Of a stretch of 64,000 nt of DNA, positions 32,621 to 41,800 are shown piece by piece. The position numbers and the translations under genes are program-made. The stretch's first letter is position 1; each line of letters begins with the position of its first letter. Source of the stretch: CAWUEX02 sp963921305 (lineage in GTDB: Bacteria; Pseudomonadota; Alphaproteobacteria; Rhodospirillales; Rhodospirillaceae); assembly GCA_963921305.4 (NCBI GenBank), contig CAWUEX030000002.1, forward strand, positions 806,001-870,000, in the 5' to 3' direction. Below the pieces are notes generated by a model. That model made no database searches and was not told the DNA's origin. It saw only the letters and a list, made by a program, of their open reading frames with translations.

Positions 32621-34663
32621 CTATTTTCGGTTTCTGCGGCGGACGGAACTCCACAACAACAAAACCACACCGGCAATCGCGATGACCAGAATAAGGTTGG
32701 TGTCATCTTCCTGGGACTCATCGGTAGCATCTATTGGGGCGTCATTCGCGCGCGCCGACCTGGTGAGAGTTGCCGCCTTCTCGGGATCGAACCACCACGC
32801 AGACGACGGCACACCCCTCAAGGGAACAACGTCCGGATGACCAAACTTGTTCCAGTAGGCCAGACGGTGGACATCGGTGGTCCATTGAGGAATAACGTAG
32901 TAGCCCCATTGCAATACACGATCGATCGCGCGGGTATGCGCCACAAGCTCGGCCCGTGTATCTGCCTGAATCAGGCCTTCGATCAATTCATCGACCACCG
33001 GGTCCTTCACACCGGCAAAATTCCGGGTGCCAGGCTCATCGGCGGCGTCGGAGCCCCAATACTCCCGCTGTTCGTTGCCGGGGGATGTCGACTGAGCAAA
33101 GGGAAAAATCATCATGTCAAAGTCATACGATTGAATGCGATTGATCCATTGAGACGTATCAACGGTGCGCATCGACGCCTTAACCCCGAGGCGCTCCAAA
33201 TTTTGCAGAAAGGGTCCGACAATACGTTCGAAAGTTGGCGAACGAAGCAGAATTTCGAACTCGAAGACATCGCCGTCGGCGTTGACCAGTCCATCCGCTG
33301 TTTGCGTCCAGCCAGCGTCCTCAAGCAACTGGCGGGCGATCAATAGATTTTCCCGGATGTTTCCCGAACCATCTGTCGTCGGCGGATTGTATTCCGTTGT
33401 AAACACTTCTTCGGGAAGAGACTCCCGATGCGTCTCAAGAAGTTCCAACTCCCGACCGGTGGGTAAGCCGGTCGCTGCCATCTCCGAGTTTTCAAAATAG
33501 CTGCGTGTGCGCTGATACTGGCTGTAGAAAATCGTGCGATTGGTCCACGGGAAGTCAAAGGCGTAGGCCAAGGCCTGCCGGACCCTCTTGTCCGCAAAAA
33601 TAGGCAGCCGGGTATTGTAGACAAATCCCTGCATACCGGACGGGGTTTGATCTGGCAGGGCCTCTTTGACGATGCGGCCTGCCTCTAAGTCCTCACCTTC
33701 GTATCCGATGGCCCAATTCCGCGCGGAGTTCTCGTATCTAAGGTCGTACTCGCCGGCGAGAAACGCCTCAAACGCGACAGTCTGGTCACGATAGTAGTCG
33801 TAGCGAATTCTATCGAAGTTGTGCCGCCCGATGTTGACGGGCAGATCCTTGCCCCAGTAATCGGGAACCCGCTCGTACTCTACGAAGCGGCCTGGTTCGA
33901 AAGACGCGATGCGATAAGGCCCGCTTCCCAGCGGACCGGTCAATCCAGGCTCTTCAAAATCTTTATCTGCCCAATAGGCTTCAGACAGGATAGGCATCTC
34001 GCCAATGATGAGCGGAAGTTCGGCATTCCCCGCAACGGAAAAGAAGAAGGTAACTTCCCGGTCGCCGGTTTGTTCGACCCGATCGACGTCCCCGTAATAG
34101 GCCCTGTAGAGTGGCTGCCCCTTCTCGATGAGAGTATTGAACGAGAAAATCACATCGCTCGGCTGAATTGTGGTGCCGTCCTGAAATTTTGCTTCTGGCC
34201 TCAGCTGGAATCGCGCATAAGAACGATCGCCCGGCACTTCGATCGTCTCAGCAATCAGGCCATACTGGGCAAAGGGCTCGTCTAAGCTGCCAACCATCAG
34301 GCTTTCGGAGACGGGCGTTCCCGCGCCTGGCAATACATCGTGCTGGTGCAGAAAGGCCAAACCGGCGGCGGGCGTGCCACGCAGGATAAACGGGTTCAGT
34401 GAGTCAAAAGTTTGCGCAGCAGCGTTAAGCACAAGCGTGCCACCCTTCGGCGCCTCAGGGTTCACATATTCGAAGTGTTCAAAGCCTGCCGGGTACTTCG
34501 GAGCGCCTTGGATCGCAATGCCGTGGACAGGCTCACCAGTCTGAGCAAGTGTGGAGCCCGAGAGGCCCAACGCAAGACCGAGCACAATCGCCTGACATAG
34601 AGATCCTGGTGAATTTGCCTTTCGCACTGCCTGTCGTCCTCTCACGTTGTTAACGTCAGCCAT
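32621..34663 (-). CDS. yejA: Peptide-binding protein YejA type with a C-terminal membrane anchor
   Basis: Predicted 680-residue family-5 solute-binding protein. An N-terminal signal (LCQAIVLGLALGLSGSTLAQ, about 22-41) is followed by YejA sequences: HGIAIQGAPKYPAGFEHFEYVNPEAPKGG, VIFSFNTLI, GSGPYRIASFEPGRFVEYERVPDYWG, DFPWTNRTIFYSQY and YYVIPQW. Unlike a standard YejA (about 600 residues) it continues with an acidic linker (DATDESQEDD) and a hydrophobic helix LILVIAIAGVVLLLW, then RRRNRK. This suggests it is tethered to the inner membrane after secretion. Its start overlaps the phosphatase stop by 8 bases. Confidence 0.93.
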   Translation of the reverse strand: MADVNNVRGRQAVRKANSPGSLCQAIVLGLALGLSGSTLAQTGEPVHGIAIQGAPKYPAGFEHFEYVNPEAPKGGTLVLNAAAQTFDSLNPFILRGTPAAGLAFLHQHDVLPGAGTPVSESLMVGSLDEPFAQYGLIAETIEVPGDRSYARFQLRPEAKFQDGTTIQPSDVIFSFNTLIEKGQPLYRAYYGDVDRVEQTGDREVTFFFSVAGNAELPLIIGEMPILSEAYWADKDFEEPGLTGPLGSGPYRIASFEPGRFVEYERVPDYWGKDLPVNIGRHNFDRIRYDYYRDQTVAFEAFLAGEYDLRYENSARNWAIGYEGEDLEAGRIVKEALPDQTPSGMQGFVYNTRLPIFADKRVRQALAYAFDFPWTNRTIFYSQYQRTRSYFENSEMAATGLPTGRELELLETHRESLPEEVFTTEYNPPTTDGSGNIRENLLIARQLLEDAGWTQTADGLVNADGDVFEFEILLRSPTFERIVGPFLQNLERLGVKASMRTVDTSQWINRIQSYDFDMMIFPFAQSTSPGNEQREYWGSDAADEPGTRNFAGVKDPVVDELIEGLIQADTRAELVAHTRAIDRVLQWGYYVIPQWTTDVHRLAYWNKFGHPDVVPLRGVPSSAWWFDPEKAATLTRSARANDAPIDATDESQEDDTNLILVIAIAGVVLLLWSSVRRRNRK

Positions 34664-35438
34664 TTAACACCCTAATAGCCTGCGCATGCACACCGGCGTC
34701 ACCGGATGCAATGACCTGGCGGCCCTCTGTTCCCGTCAGGACGTTGCCTTGCCAGTCGGTCATGATCCCGCCCGCACTTTCAATGATGGGGGCCATAGCT
34801 CCAAATTCATAGACACTGAGTTTTTCGCATGCGACGTCAGTCCAACCGCTGGCGACCATGCCATAGTGATAGCAGTCCGTACCGCCATAACGGCGCAACT
34901 TGGCCGCTTCAGCCAGAGCGTTAACGGCGGTCAGTTCTTCAGGCTCGAAGAAATCCGGCGCGGTTATGTAAACAGACGCGTCGTTGAGGGACGGGCACCG
35001 TCTTACCGTGGCTGTCTCACCATTATACCGGGTCGCGAATCCAGCGCCGCCCGCCCATCGATCTTTCAGGATTGGTTGATCCAACACGCCAAGCAACGGC
35101 GTGTTTTCGTGAAGCACGCCGACGATTGTGGTGAAAAGGGGCACGCCATTGATAAAGGAAACCGTACCGTCGATCGGATCAAGGACCCAAACGAAGTCAG
35201 CGTCGGTCTGTTCCGGACCGTATTCCTCGCCGATGATGCCGTGAGATGGAAAGGCTTTTGATATGAGGTCGCGGAGTGCCGCTTCGGTTTCCCTGTCGGC
35301 ACGCGTGACCGGGCTGTCATCTTGTTTGTCCTCCACGGACAAATCGGACCGGAAGTACTTTAGGGTAATTTCTGCGGCTGCGTCAGCGAGCTCATGGGCA
35401 AGCTTGAAGAACGACTCCGCCTCTCGGTCGGCACCCAT
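34656..35438 (-). CDS. hisN: Inositol-monophosphatase family protein, HisN-like histidinol-phosphatase
   Basis: Predicted 260-residue Mg2+-dependent phosphatase. Metal motifs are E71/E72 in IIGEEYG and D87, D90 in LDPIDGT, with VTRADRETE upstream; RRYGGTDCYHYGMVASG is the HisN-like substrate region. At the third metal position the usual PYD is VYE, placing E211 for Asp, a conservative but notable change. HisN-type enzymes make histidinol from histidinol-phosphate; inositol phosphatase or CysQ-like activity is the alternative. It sits 9 nt after the cytochrome c gene and overlaps yejA by 8 bases. Confidence 0.82.
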   Translation of the reverse strand: MGADREAESFFKLAHELADAAAEITLKYFRSDLSVEDKQDDSPVTRADRETEAALRDLISKAFPSHGIIGEEYGPEQTDADFVWVLDPIDGTVSFINGVPLFTTIVGVLHENTPLLGVLDQPILKDRWAGGAGFATRYNGETATVRRCPSLNDASVYITAPDFFEPEELTAVNALAEAAKLRRYGGTDCYHYGMVASGWTDVACEKLSVYEFGAMAPIIESAGGIMTDWQGNVLTGTEGRQVIASGDAGVHAQAIRVLNG

Positions 35439-35447
35439 CAGAAGTTA

Positions 35448-36104
35448 TTACGGCGCTTCCTCGGCTGCAGCGTCGCCTTCAACAGCGGCATCCATTTCTG
35501 CCGTCTCTTCCTCGGTCACAACCGGATCAAGAACGACTTCAGGAGGATTGGTGGTGTAGTCCATCAAATACTTGATAACTGCCGCGCGATCTTTCGGTTT
35601 GGGCAGGCCGATGAACGACATGGTGCCTTGCGGCGCCACCTCTTTTGGATTGTTCAGATAGGCGTTGAGGCTGTCGTAAGTCCAGACATCGACGCTCGCA
35701 AGAAGAGACTCAGACAGATCAAAGCCCTCACGATCACGCGCAGCAAGTGTCGATCCGATTACATCGTTGAGACTGGGCCCCGTTCCGTTTTTACCGCCTT
35801 GGCCATAGGGCTCGACCGTGTGGCAAGACTGGCACTTGCGAAAGACTTTGGCACCATCTTCAACACTGGCAGAGGCCAGCAAGGGCTTGATGTCCACAAG
35901 CACCTCTTCGACAACAGCACCGGCACCTTCGGAACCAAAGCCTTCGGGAACTTCGATTTCGTAGCCAAAGGTCGAAACTGACTCATCGCCAGGGACGAGA
36001 AAGTGACTGGCCTCATTCGCGCCAATGGTCAGCCAGATCGCCGCGAAACCGGCCATCATGGCGGAATTGGACTTAAACTTGTCGGGTGATGGTTTTTCGG
36101 CCAT
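35448..36104 (-). CDS. Membrane-anchored cytochrome c (CycM/c552 type)
   Basis: Predicted 218-residue protein. One uncleaved N-terminal helix (about 15-36, MMAGFAAIWLTIGANEASHFLV) anchors a periplasmic class I cytochrome c. The heme site is CQSCH (C91, C94, H95) and the likely Met axial ligand lies in PQGTMSFIGL. An acidic Ala/Glu-rich tail (from about 190) is longer than usual. Such cytochromes carry electrons from the bc1 complex to terminal oxidases in alphaproteobacteria. ATG 36104 is preferred; upstream codons to 36167 read as leader. It is divergent from kdsB and heads the hisN-yej run. Confidence 0.93.
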   Translation of the reverse strand: MAEKPSPDKFKSNSAMMAGFAAIWLTIGANEASHFLVPGDESVSTFGYEIEVPEGFGSEGAGAVVEEVLVDIKPLLASASVEDGAKVFRKCQSCHTVEPYGQGGKNGTGPSLNDVIGSTLAARDREGFDLSESLLASVDVWTYDSLNAYLNNPKEVAPQGTMSFIGLPKPKDRAAVIKYLMDYTTNPPEVVLDPVVTEEETAEMDAAVEGDAAAEEAP

Positions 36105-36276
36105 TTTCCGGTCCCCAATACGTAAAATTCGCCTTGAATTAACGGGTTCGGCAGCGAATCTCAACATCTATTCAAGAAGTGAGAGTATTATCCCGGTTCG
36201 AGCAAAAAAGTGAAGTGTTTCTGTATGTTGGCCGTGAGCAAACTGCCCTTGCTAAATCAAATTGAAAGTCATTTGC

Positions 36277-37017
36277 ATGGCTGAAGGTAGGGCCCTGGTC
36301 GTCATTCCCGCGCGACTGGCAGCATCCCGGCTGCCCAATAAGCCGCTGGCCCTCATCGGCGCTGAACCTATGATCGTTCATGTTTGGCGAAGGGCCATGG
36401 CCGCGGATGCTGGGCCGGTCATCGTTGCCTGCGGTGATCTCGAAATCGCGGACGCGATCACGGCCGTAGGTGGACACGCTGTGATGACCAGCCCGGACGT
36501 GCCCAGCGGATCAGACCGGGTGTGGGCGGCAGCGCAAGAGTTCGATCCCGAAGGGGCGTACAACGTCATCGTCAACGTGCAGGGCGATTTGCCAACTTTG
36601 GATCCACATCTCATCACGGCCGCCGTTGACGCGCTTACACAAGGCGATGCCGACATCGGCACGCTGGTCGCGGAAATCACCGACGAAGCTGAGCTGAGCG
36701 ACCCAAATGCCGTTAAGGTCGCGGTGGGCTATGCCGCAGGACAACTCGTTGCACCCGCCCTCTATTTCAGCCGTACGCAAATTCCCTCGGGCGATGGCCC
36801 CCACTTCCACCATATCGGGATTTACGCCTACACCCGCGACGCACTGTCACGGTTTGTATCGGCACCGGCCAGTGAGTTGGAAAAACGGGAGCGTCTTGAA
36901 CAGCTTCGTGGAATGGAGCTTGGCCTTCAGATAGCGGCGGGTCTCGTTGACTCCGTTCCATTCGGTGTCGATACTCCCGCCGACTTAGAGCGGGCTCGGC
37001 AAATTTTGTCTGGCTGA
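36277..37017 (+). CDS. kdsB: 3-deoxy-manno-octulosonate cytidylyltransferase (CMP-KDO synthetase)
   Basis: Predicted 246-residue enzyme that activates KDO as CMP-KDO for the LPS inner core. Sequence landmarks are VVIPARLAASRLPNKPLALIG, the nucleotide site, SGSDRVWAAA, NVQGDLPTLDP and the C-terminal ELEKRERLEQLRGMELG. The length is standard. ATG 36277 with GAAAG about 9 nt upstream is preferred over TTG 36262. It is divergent from the cytochrome gene and followed by pheA 21 nt later, an arrangement common in alphaproteobacteria. Confidence 0.96.
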   Translation: MAEGRALVVIPARLAASRLPNKPLALIGAEPMIVHVWRRAMAADAGPVIVACGDLEIADAITAVGGHAVMTSPDVPSGSDRVWAAAQEFDPEGAYNVIVNVQGDLPTLDPHLITAAVDALTQGDADIGTLVAEITDEAELSDPNAVKVAVGYAAGQLVAPALYFSRTQIPSGDGPHFHHIGIYAYTRDALSRFVSAPASELEKRERLEQLRGMELGLQIAAGLVDSVPFGVDTPADLERARQILSG

Positions 37018-37038
37018 GACGAAATCAAGAGCGTGGCA

Positions 37039-37914
37039 ATGACTACCCCGTCAGATCCAGACAAAACGATTGCCTTCCAGGGTCTCGCCGGTGCGAACTC
37101 ACACCTGGCCTGCAGCGCCGTTTATCCGGAGATGACCCCCCTACCCTGTGCAAGTTTTGAGGATGCATTCGCTGCCGTACAGGACAGCCGCGCCCTGTAC
37201 GCGATGATACCGGTCGAGAATTCCGTGATGGGCCGTGTCGCCGACATTCATCACCTGCTTCCAGATTCAGGTTTGTACATCATCGGAGAGCATTTTCAGC
37301 GAGTGAACCACTGCTTGCTCGGCGTTCCGGGCTCCAAACTTGAAGACCTCAAACGCATCGAAAGCCAGCTTCCGGCTCTTTCTCAGTGCCGTAACTTCAT
37401 TCGCAAGCACAGTCTCGAGCAATTCACAGCGGCTGACACAGCCGGCGCAGCACGTGATGTCGCTATGCGCGGCGATAAATCCGTAGCGGCGATCGCCTCT
37501 TCACTTGCAGCTGAGATCTATGGATTGGAAATCCTCGCCTCAGGTATTGAAGATGCTGAGCACAACACAACGCGATTTGTCATCATGTCGCAAAAACTTG
37601 ATGTTCCGCCCCACGATGGGAGCCCGGTGGTCACATCCTTTGTGTTCCGAGTGCGCAATGTTCCTGCAGCTCTATATAAAGCTATGGGTGGGTTTGCGAC
37701 GAACAACGTTAACATTACCAAGCTTGAAAGCTATTTGGTCGACGGACACTTCACGGCCGCCCAATTTTATGCGGACGTAGAGGGCCATACGGCTGATCGC
37801 TCGCTCAGCTTGGCGATGGACGAGCTGGCCTTCTATTCCAAAGAGGTCAAGGTGCTGGGGACATACCCTGCGCACCCGTACCGGCTTGAGGTTGCGCCCC
37901 CGGATGATGGCTAG
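37039..37914 (+). CDS. pheA: Prephenate dehydratase
   Basis: Predicted 291-residue monofunctional enzyme that converts prephenate to phenylpyruvate for phenylalanine synthesis. The PDT domain starts IAFQGLAGANSHLAC and contains IPVENSVMGRV and the active-site Thr-Arg-Phe in EHNTTRFVIMS. A regulatory ACT domain follows (about 195-275) with GALYKAMGGF-like VPAALYKAMGGFATNNVNITKLESY and FYADVEGH, for feedback by Phe. ATG 37039 (AAGAG at 7 nt) is preferred to GTG 37033. It converges on nudC with 6 nt between stops. Confidence 0.96.
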   Translation: MTTPSDPDKTIAFQGLAGANSHLACSAVYPEMTPLPCASFEDAFAAVQDSRALYAMIPVENSVMGRVADIHHLLPDSGLYIIGEHFQRVNHCLLGVPGSKLEDLKRIESQLPALSQCRNFIRKHSLEQFTAADTAGAARDVAMRGDKSVAAIASSLAAEIYGLEILASGIEDAEHNTTRFVIMSQKLDVPPHDGSPVVTSFVFRVRNVPAALYKAMGGFATNNVNITKLESYLVDGHFTAAQFYADVEGHTADRSLSLAMDELAFYSKEVKVLGTYPAHPYRLEVAPPDDG

Positions 37915-37920
37915 GTGCGG

Positions 37921-38868
37921 CTAGATGTCGAGCAATCCTGCCCGCCATTTTTCGATCAGCATACGCGCTATTGAATGGCGGTTCGGCAGCTTTGTCCGAT
38001 CACTTCCGTCACCCATCTCGCCGTATTGAGCCAAGTCTGCTTTCGCCACCCAGCGGATGTCAGCCAGCTCGTCGTCGGTTGGCTTGAAATCTGCTGTTTC
38101 CGCCTTGGCCGCAAATCCCAGCATCAACGACGACGGGAACGGCCAGGGCTGTGACGCCACGTAGGTCGGATTCGCAACGCGGACACCGGTCTCCTCGTTG
38201 ACTTCACGAATAACGCACTCCTCAAGGGACTCACCCGGCTCCACAAAACCGGCCACAACCGAGTACATACCATCGGGCCATTTCTCCTGGCGCCCCAGAA
38301 GACAGTGGTCACCGTCCGGATGCTCTACCAGGGTTATCGTCGCCGCATCGGTCCGCGGAAATGATTTCCAACCACATGACTCATTGGTGCATTTGCGCGT
38401 ATGGCCACTTTGCATCGACGCGGTCTGGGACCCGCATCGTCCGCAGTACAAATGATTGGCCTGCCACAAGAGCATACCGCGCGCGTAAGCCAGCGTAGAG
38501 GCCTGATCCGCATCCAATGCCCCGACGCGGGGATGAAGTGGTTCGAAACACCCAAGATCGGCGAAAATGTCAGGGCTTGACCTATCGTGCTGCATGACCG
38601 CGAACCAAGGCGCTTCGCCACTGAGGCCAAGAAAAATGGGATCAAGAAACTCGTCACGCTGGCTAAAGTAATGCGAAGCGGACAAAACAACCGCGTCGGC
38701 ACGATCTACCTCAAAAAGGTGACACCCATCCCTGACGGGGAGAAACTTGGCGGAAGGGTGACGCAACAGCTCGGCAACGTTCTCATGAGTGGTACGCAGA
38801 TCGGACGCCCGATCAATTGGCACGCCTGTATAGGTTAACCGCCAAGAAAAAGTCCCGGTATCAGACAT
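37921..38868 (-). CDS. nudC: NADH pyrophosphatase / NAD-cap hydrolase NudC
   Basis: Predicted 315-residue Nudix enzyme that splits NADH to NMNH and AMP and can remove NAD caps from RNA. An N-terminal domain is followed by a zinc ribbon (YCGRCGSQ and CTNESCGW), then the Nudix box GFVEPGESLEECVIREVNEETG and the NudC hallmark SQPWPFPSSLMLGF. The start is ATG 38868, or a GTG at 38880; neither has a strong site. It lies 15 nt after rlmH at the end of the obgE-proBA-nadD run. Confidence 0.95.
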   Translation of the reverse strand: MSDTGTFSWRLTYTGVPIDRASDLRTTHENVAELLRHPSAKFLPVRDGCHLFEVDRADAVVLSASHYFSQRDEFLDPIFLGLSGEAPWFAVMQHDRSSPDIFADLGCFEPLHPRVGALDADQASTLAYARGMLLWQANHLYCGRCGSQTASMQSGHTRKCTNESCGWKSFPRTDAATITLVEHPDGDHCLLGRQEKWPDGMYSVVAGFVEPGESLEECVIREVNEETGVRVANPTYVASQPWPFPSSLMLGFAAKAETADFKPTDDELADIRWVAKADLAQYGEMGDGSDRTKLPNRHSIARMLIEKWRAGLLDI

Positions 38869-38883
38869 TGTCTTCACCACAGC

Positions 38884-39345
38884 CTAGTGACCGCGATGGT
38901 AAGGATGATCCGTCAGGATGCAATGCCATCGGAACAATTGTTCTGCCACCAGCACGCGCATCAGCATGTGAGGCCACGTGACGGAACCAAAGGACAAGAC
39001 GACATCCGAACAGCGTCGAATGTCTTCACTTAAGCCGTCTGCACCGCCGATAAGAACGCAAAGATCGCGCACCCCCGAATCACGCCAGTCAGAGATAAGG
39101 CCCGCCATTGCTTCGCTGCTTTTGGTCTTTCCCCGGGAATCGAGGCAGATGACCTTTGCCCCTTTGGGAATTTTCGCCGACAGGCTTTCGCACTCTGCCT
39201 GAGCCTTTTGCTTGGGATTGGCCGTGTCACGAACCTCAACCTCGCACACGGAAACCGTCCACGGAATGCGCTTGATATAACTCTCGAACAGGTCTTTTTC
39301 CGGACCAGGGCGCAAACGGCCGACTGTACATAGCGTCACGTTCAT
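38884..39345 (-). CDS. rlmH: 23S rRNA pseudouridine-1915 N3-methyltransferase RlmH
   Basis: Predicted 153-residue SPOUT methyltransferase; the family is about 155 residues. It begins MNVTLCTVGRL. The knotted SAM-binding region shows CVLIGGADGLS and LSFGSVTWPHMLMRVLVAEQLFRW, ending in DHPYHRGH as family members do. The dimeric enzyme methylates pseudouridine 1915 in helix 69. ATG 39345 is preferred; ATG 39357 would add MGSG. rsfS precedes it by 48 nt. Confidence 0.96.
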   Translation of the reverse strand: MNVTLCTVGRLRPGPEKDLFESYIKRIPWTVSVCEVEVRDTANPKQKAQAECESLSAKIPKGAKVICLDSRGKTKSSEAMAGLISDWRDSGVRDLCVLIGGADGLSEDIRRCSDVVLSFGSVTWPHMLMRVLVAEQLFRWHCILTDHPYHRGH

Positions 39346-39393
39346 ACCAGAACCCATTCTACCGGCTCATATATTGAGCCATCAGACAAAAGT

Positions 39394-39786
39394 CTAAGCG
39401 GAATGGGCCGACGCGAGTTCCGGCGATGGCGCATTCTCACCCGGAAGCGCCCAGATTTTTTCAATGTTGTAGAACGCCCGCACCTCAGGCCTAAAAAGAT
39501 GGACGATCACATCTCCCGCATCGATCAGAACCCAGTCATTTTGCTCTGCGCCTTCGGTTTTCGCGCGTATTCCAAAAGACTTGAGTTTTTCGACGACATG
39601 ATCGGACATGGCGCTGACCTGACGTGCAGAGGTGCCGGAAGCGATAATCATGTGATCTGCGATGGAGGTTTTGCCAACAAGCTTGATGTTGACGATGTCG
39701 AGGGCTTTATCGTCCTCGAGGGAAGCTGCGATGCATTCGACCGTTTGCTCCAGGTCGACCGGAGTTTTTTTGGCGCTAATGGTCAA
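39394..39786 (-). CDS. rsfS: Ribosome silencing factor RsfS
   Basis: Predicted 130-residue protein that binds L14 and blocks joining of subunits under nutrient limitation. The conserved core reads VDLEQTVECIAASLEDDKALDIVNIKLVGKTSIADHMIIASGTSARQV in outline, then EGAEQNDWVLIDAGDVIVHLFRPEVRAFYNIEKIW. A short Ala/Ser-rich tail follows the conserved Trp. The length is normal. It is flanked by nadD (34 nt upstream) and rlmH, the usual order. Confidence 0.96.
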   Translation of the reverse strand: MTISAKKTPVDLEQTVECIAASLEDDKALDIVNIKLVGKTSIADHMIIASGTSARQVSAMSDHVVEKLKSFGIRAKTEGAEQNDWVLIDAGDVIVHLFRPEVRAFYNIEKIWALPGENAPSPELASAHSA

Positions 39787-39820
39787 CTCCTTCTAACGGC
39801 GCGTCCAGAGGGCCCTGAAT

Positions 39821-40423
39821 CTACTGCCCTTGCATGCGCCTAATCTCCGTTGACGATGCCGGGTGCCGATGCCGTGCCTCGTAGACCCACTTAGACCCCG
39901 GCGTGAACCAAAGAGCCGAGCCATGTGAAGCCTTTAGACGACGATGCCCGAATCGCCGCGCTGCCTTTCCAAACAAGGCGTTATAAGAATACGGCGAACG
40001 GTCAAAAACTGCAATGTGAACCGTTTGAAAGATTTTTGACCATCGCGACCAATGGGGAAATTGCTCCAAATTGTCCGCGCCCATCAGCCATACGAGACGG
40101 GCTTTAGGAAAAAGTGTTTTGATCCGTTGTAGCGTTGCCCATGTCCGTGTCGAACCGAGATGCCGCTCTAGCGGCGTTACCTTGATCCATTTGGCCGACG
40201 ATAGGGCCTTGGCATGGGCAACCCGTTCAGAAAACGATGCCATACTATCACGGGCTTTCAGCGGGTTTTGCGGACTCACCAGCCACCACACTTCGTCCAA
40301 GCCGAGCCGGCGCCGCGCTTCCATGCTGACGTGAACATGCCCCTCATGAGCCGGGTTGAAGGAGCCGCCGAGTATGCCAATCCGAACATTGCGCCGGTCA
40401 CCCCAGCGTGGCGGGTCAAACAT
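39821..40423 (-). CDS. nadD: Nicotinate-nucleotide adenylyltransferase
   Basis: Predicted 200-residue enzyme that makes deamido-NAD from nicotinate mononucleotide and ATP. The nucleotidyltransferase motif is GGSFNPAHEGHVH (family GSFNPxHxGH); LVWLMGADNLEQFPHWSRW and the C-terminal SSTEIRR (ISSTxIR motif) follow. ATG 40423 is preferred; an upstream GTG-type extension to 40432 is possible. It lies 15 nt after proA and 34 nt before rsfS. Confidence 0.95.
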   Translation of the reverse strand: MFDPPRWGDRRNVRIGILGGSFNPAHEGHVHVSMEARRRLGLDEVWWLVSPQNPLKARDSMASFSERVAHAKALSSAKWIKVTPLERHLGSTRTWATLQRIKTLFPKARLVWLMGADNLEQFPHWSRWSKIFQTVHIAVFDRSPYSYNALFGKAARRFGHRRLKASHGSALWFTPGSKWVYEARHRHPASSTEIRRMQGQ

Positions 40424-40438
40424 TGTTCTCACAAAAAT

Positions 40439-41728
40439 TTATGGGCGCACGGTTCCGGTTCCACGCACTTTATATTTGAACGTCGTCAGCTGTTCGACGC
40501 CGACGGGGCCACGGGCGTGGAGTTTTCCGGTTGCGATTCCGATTTCCGCTCCCATTCCGAATTCGCCGCCATCAGCAAACTGTGTCGACGCGTTATGCAT
40601 GACGATTGCGCTCGATAGGCTGTCCATAAAATACTCGGCGGCGTCTTGGTCTTCAGCAATAATTGCGTCAGTATGCTCAGACCCGTATTGGTTGACGTGC
40701 TCTACCGCCTCATCGATACCATCGACTGTTTTGATCGAGACAATCGCATCCAAGTACTCGGTGCTCCAATCCTGATCATCGGCAGGTTCGACTTTTTCGT
40801 TGAGAGCCTGAACGTCTGCGTCGCCGCGGACCTGACACCCGGCCTCAATGAGATCGTCTAGAATTGGCGGTAGGACGGTGGCGGCAATAGAGCGATCGAC
40901 CAGAATAGTTTCAGTCGCGCCGCAAATTCCTGTCCTTCGCATTTTTGCGTTCACAGTGACCCGTCGCGCTTTATCCGGGTCGGCGCTGGCATGGAGATAA
41001 GTGTGGCAGAGGCCAATCAGATGCAAAAACGTCGGCACCTGGCTTTCCCGCATGACCCGCTCTGTTAGAGACTGCCCCCCGCGCGGCACGATCACATCGA
41101 TGTAGTCCGTCATGGTGAGCATTGTTCCCACTGCAGCGCGATCGGTCGTTGGAACCATCTGCACGCAGGTGTCGGGCAGGTCCGCTTGCCGCAGGCCGTC
41201 CGCGAGGCATTCGAGAATAGCGTGCGAACTGTGAAAACTTTCGGAGCCCCCGCGCAAGATACACGCGTTGCCAGACTTCAAACACAGGGCAGCCGCATCC
41301 GCGGTGACGTTGGGACGTGACTCGTAGATCACACCAATGACACCGAGCGGCGTACGCACGCGCTCGATTTTCAGACCGTTTGGGCGATCCCATGCCGCTA
41401 TGACCTCACCGACGGGGTCTTTCAACTCCGCGATAGCCTCTAAGCCCGCTGCTATCGCTTCGACCCTGCTTTCGGACAGCTCGAGGCGATCAAGCATCGC
41501 CGCCGTAAGCCCCTTCTCGCGACCCGCAGCCATGTCTTTTTCGTTGGCCTCAATGATGCGCGCTGTATTGCCTCGAAGGCTAGCCGCAGCTTTGGTCAAT
41601 GCAGCGTTCTTCTTCGCATTTGACGCCCGCGCGATTATGCGGCTTGCCCGCACGGCTTCAGCGCCAACGTCATTCATTATGCCTTCGATGTCTGCACTAT
41701 CCGTTTGTGCTTGAAGTGCTCCATCCAT
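40439..41728 (-). CDS. proA: Gamma-glutamyl phosphate reductase
   Basis: Predicted 429-residue NADPH-dependent enzyme, second step of proline synthesis, in the aldehyde dehydrogenase superfamily. Motifs include GVIGVIYESRPNVTADAAALCLKSGNACILRGGSE in outline, PRGGQSL, and the catalytic Cys in RRTGICGATETILVD. The length is usual. ATG 41728 has GGAG 8 nt upstream; farther codons to 41770 lack a site. It lies 72 nt after proB in the normal proB-proA order. Confidence 0.96.
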   Translation of the reverse strand: MDGALQAQTDSADIEGIMNDVGAEAVRASRIIARASNAKKNAALTKAAASLRGNTARIIEANEKDMAAGREKGLTAAMLDRLELSESRVEAIAAGLEAIAELKDPVGEVIAAWDRPNGLKIERVRTPLGVIGVIYESRPNVTADAAALCLKSGNACILRGGSESFHSSHAILECLADGLRQADLPDTCVQMVPTTDRAAVGTMLTMTDYIDVIVPRGGQSLTERVMRESQVPTFLHLIGLCHTYLHASADPDKARRVTVNAKMRRTGICGATETILVDRSIAATVLPPILDDLIEAGCQVRGDADVQALNEKVEPADDQDWSTEYLDAIVSIKTVDGIDEAVEHVNQYGSEHTDAIIAEDQDAAEYFMDSLSSAIVMHNASTQFADGGEFGMGAEIGIATGKLHARGPVGVEQLTTFKYKVRGTGTVRP

Positions 41729-41800
41729 CTCTTCGCTCCAACCGTCGGGTTTCACATATGAAAGCCGCACACCTTTATACCCGGTAATGCGTGCGGACGC

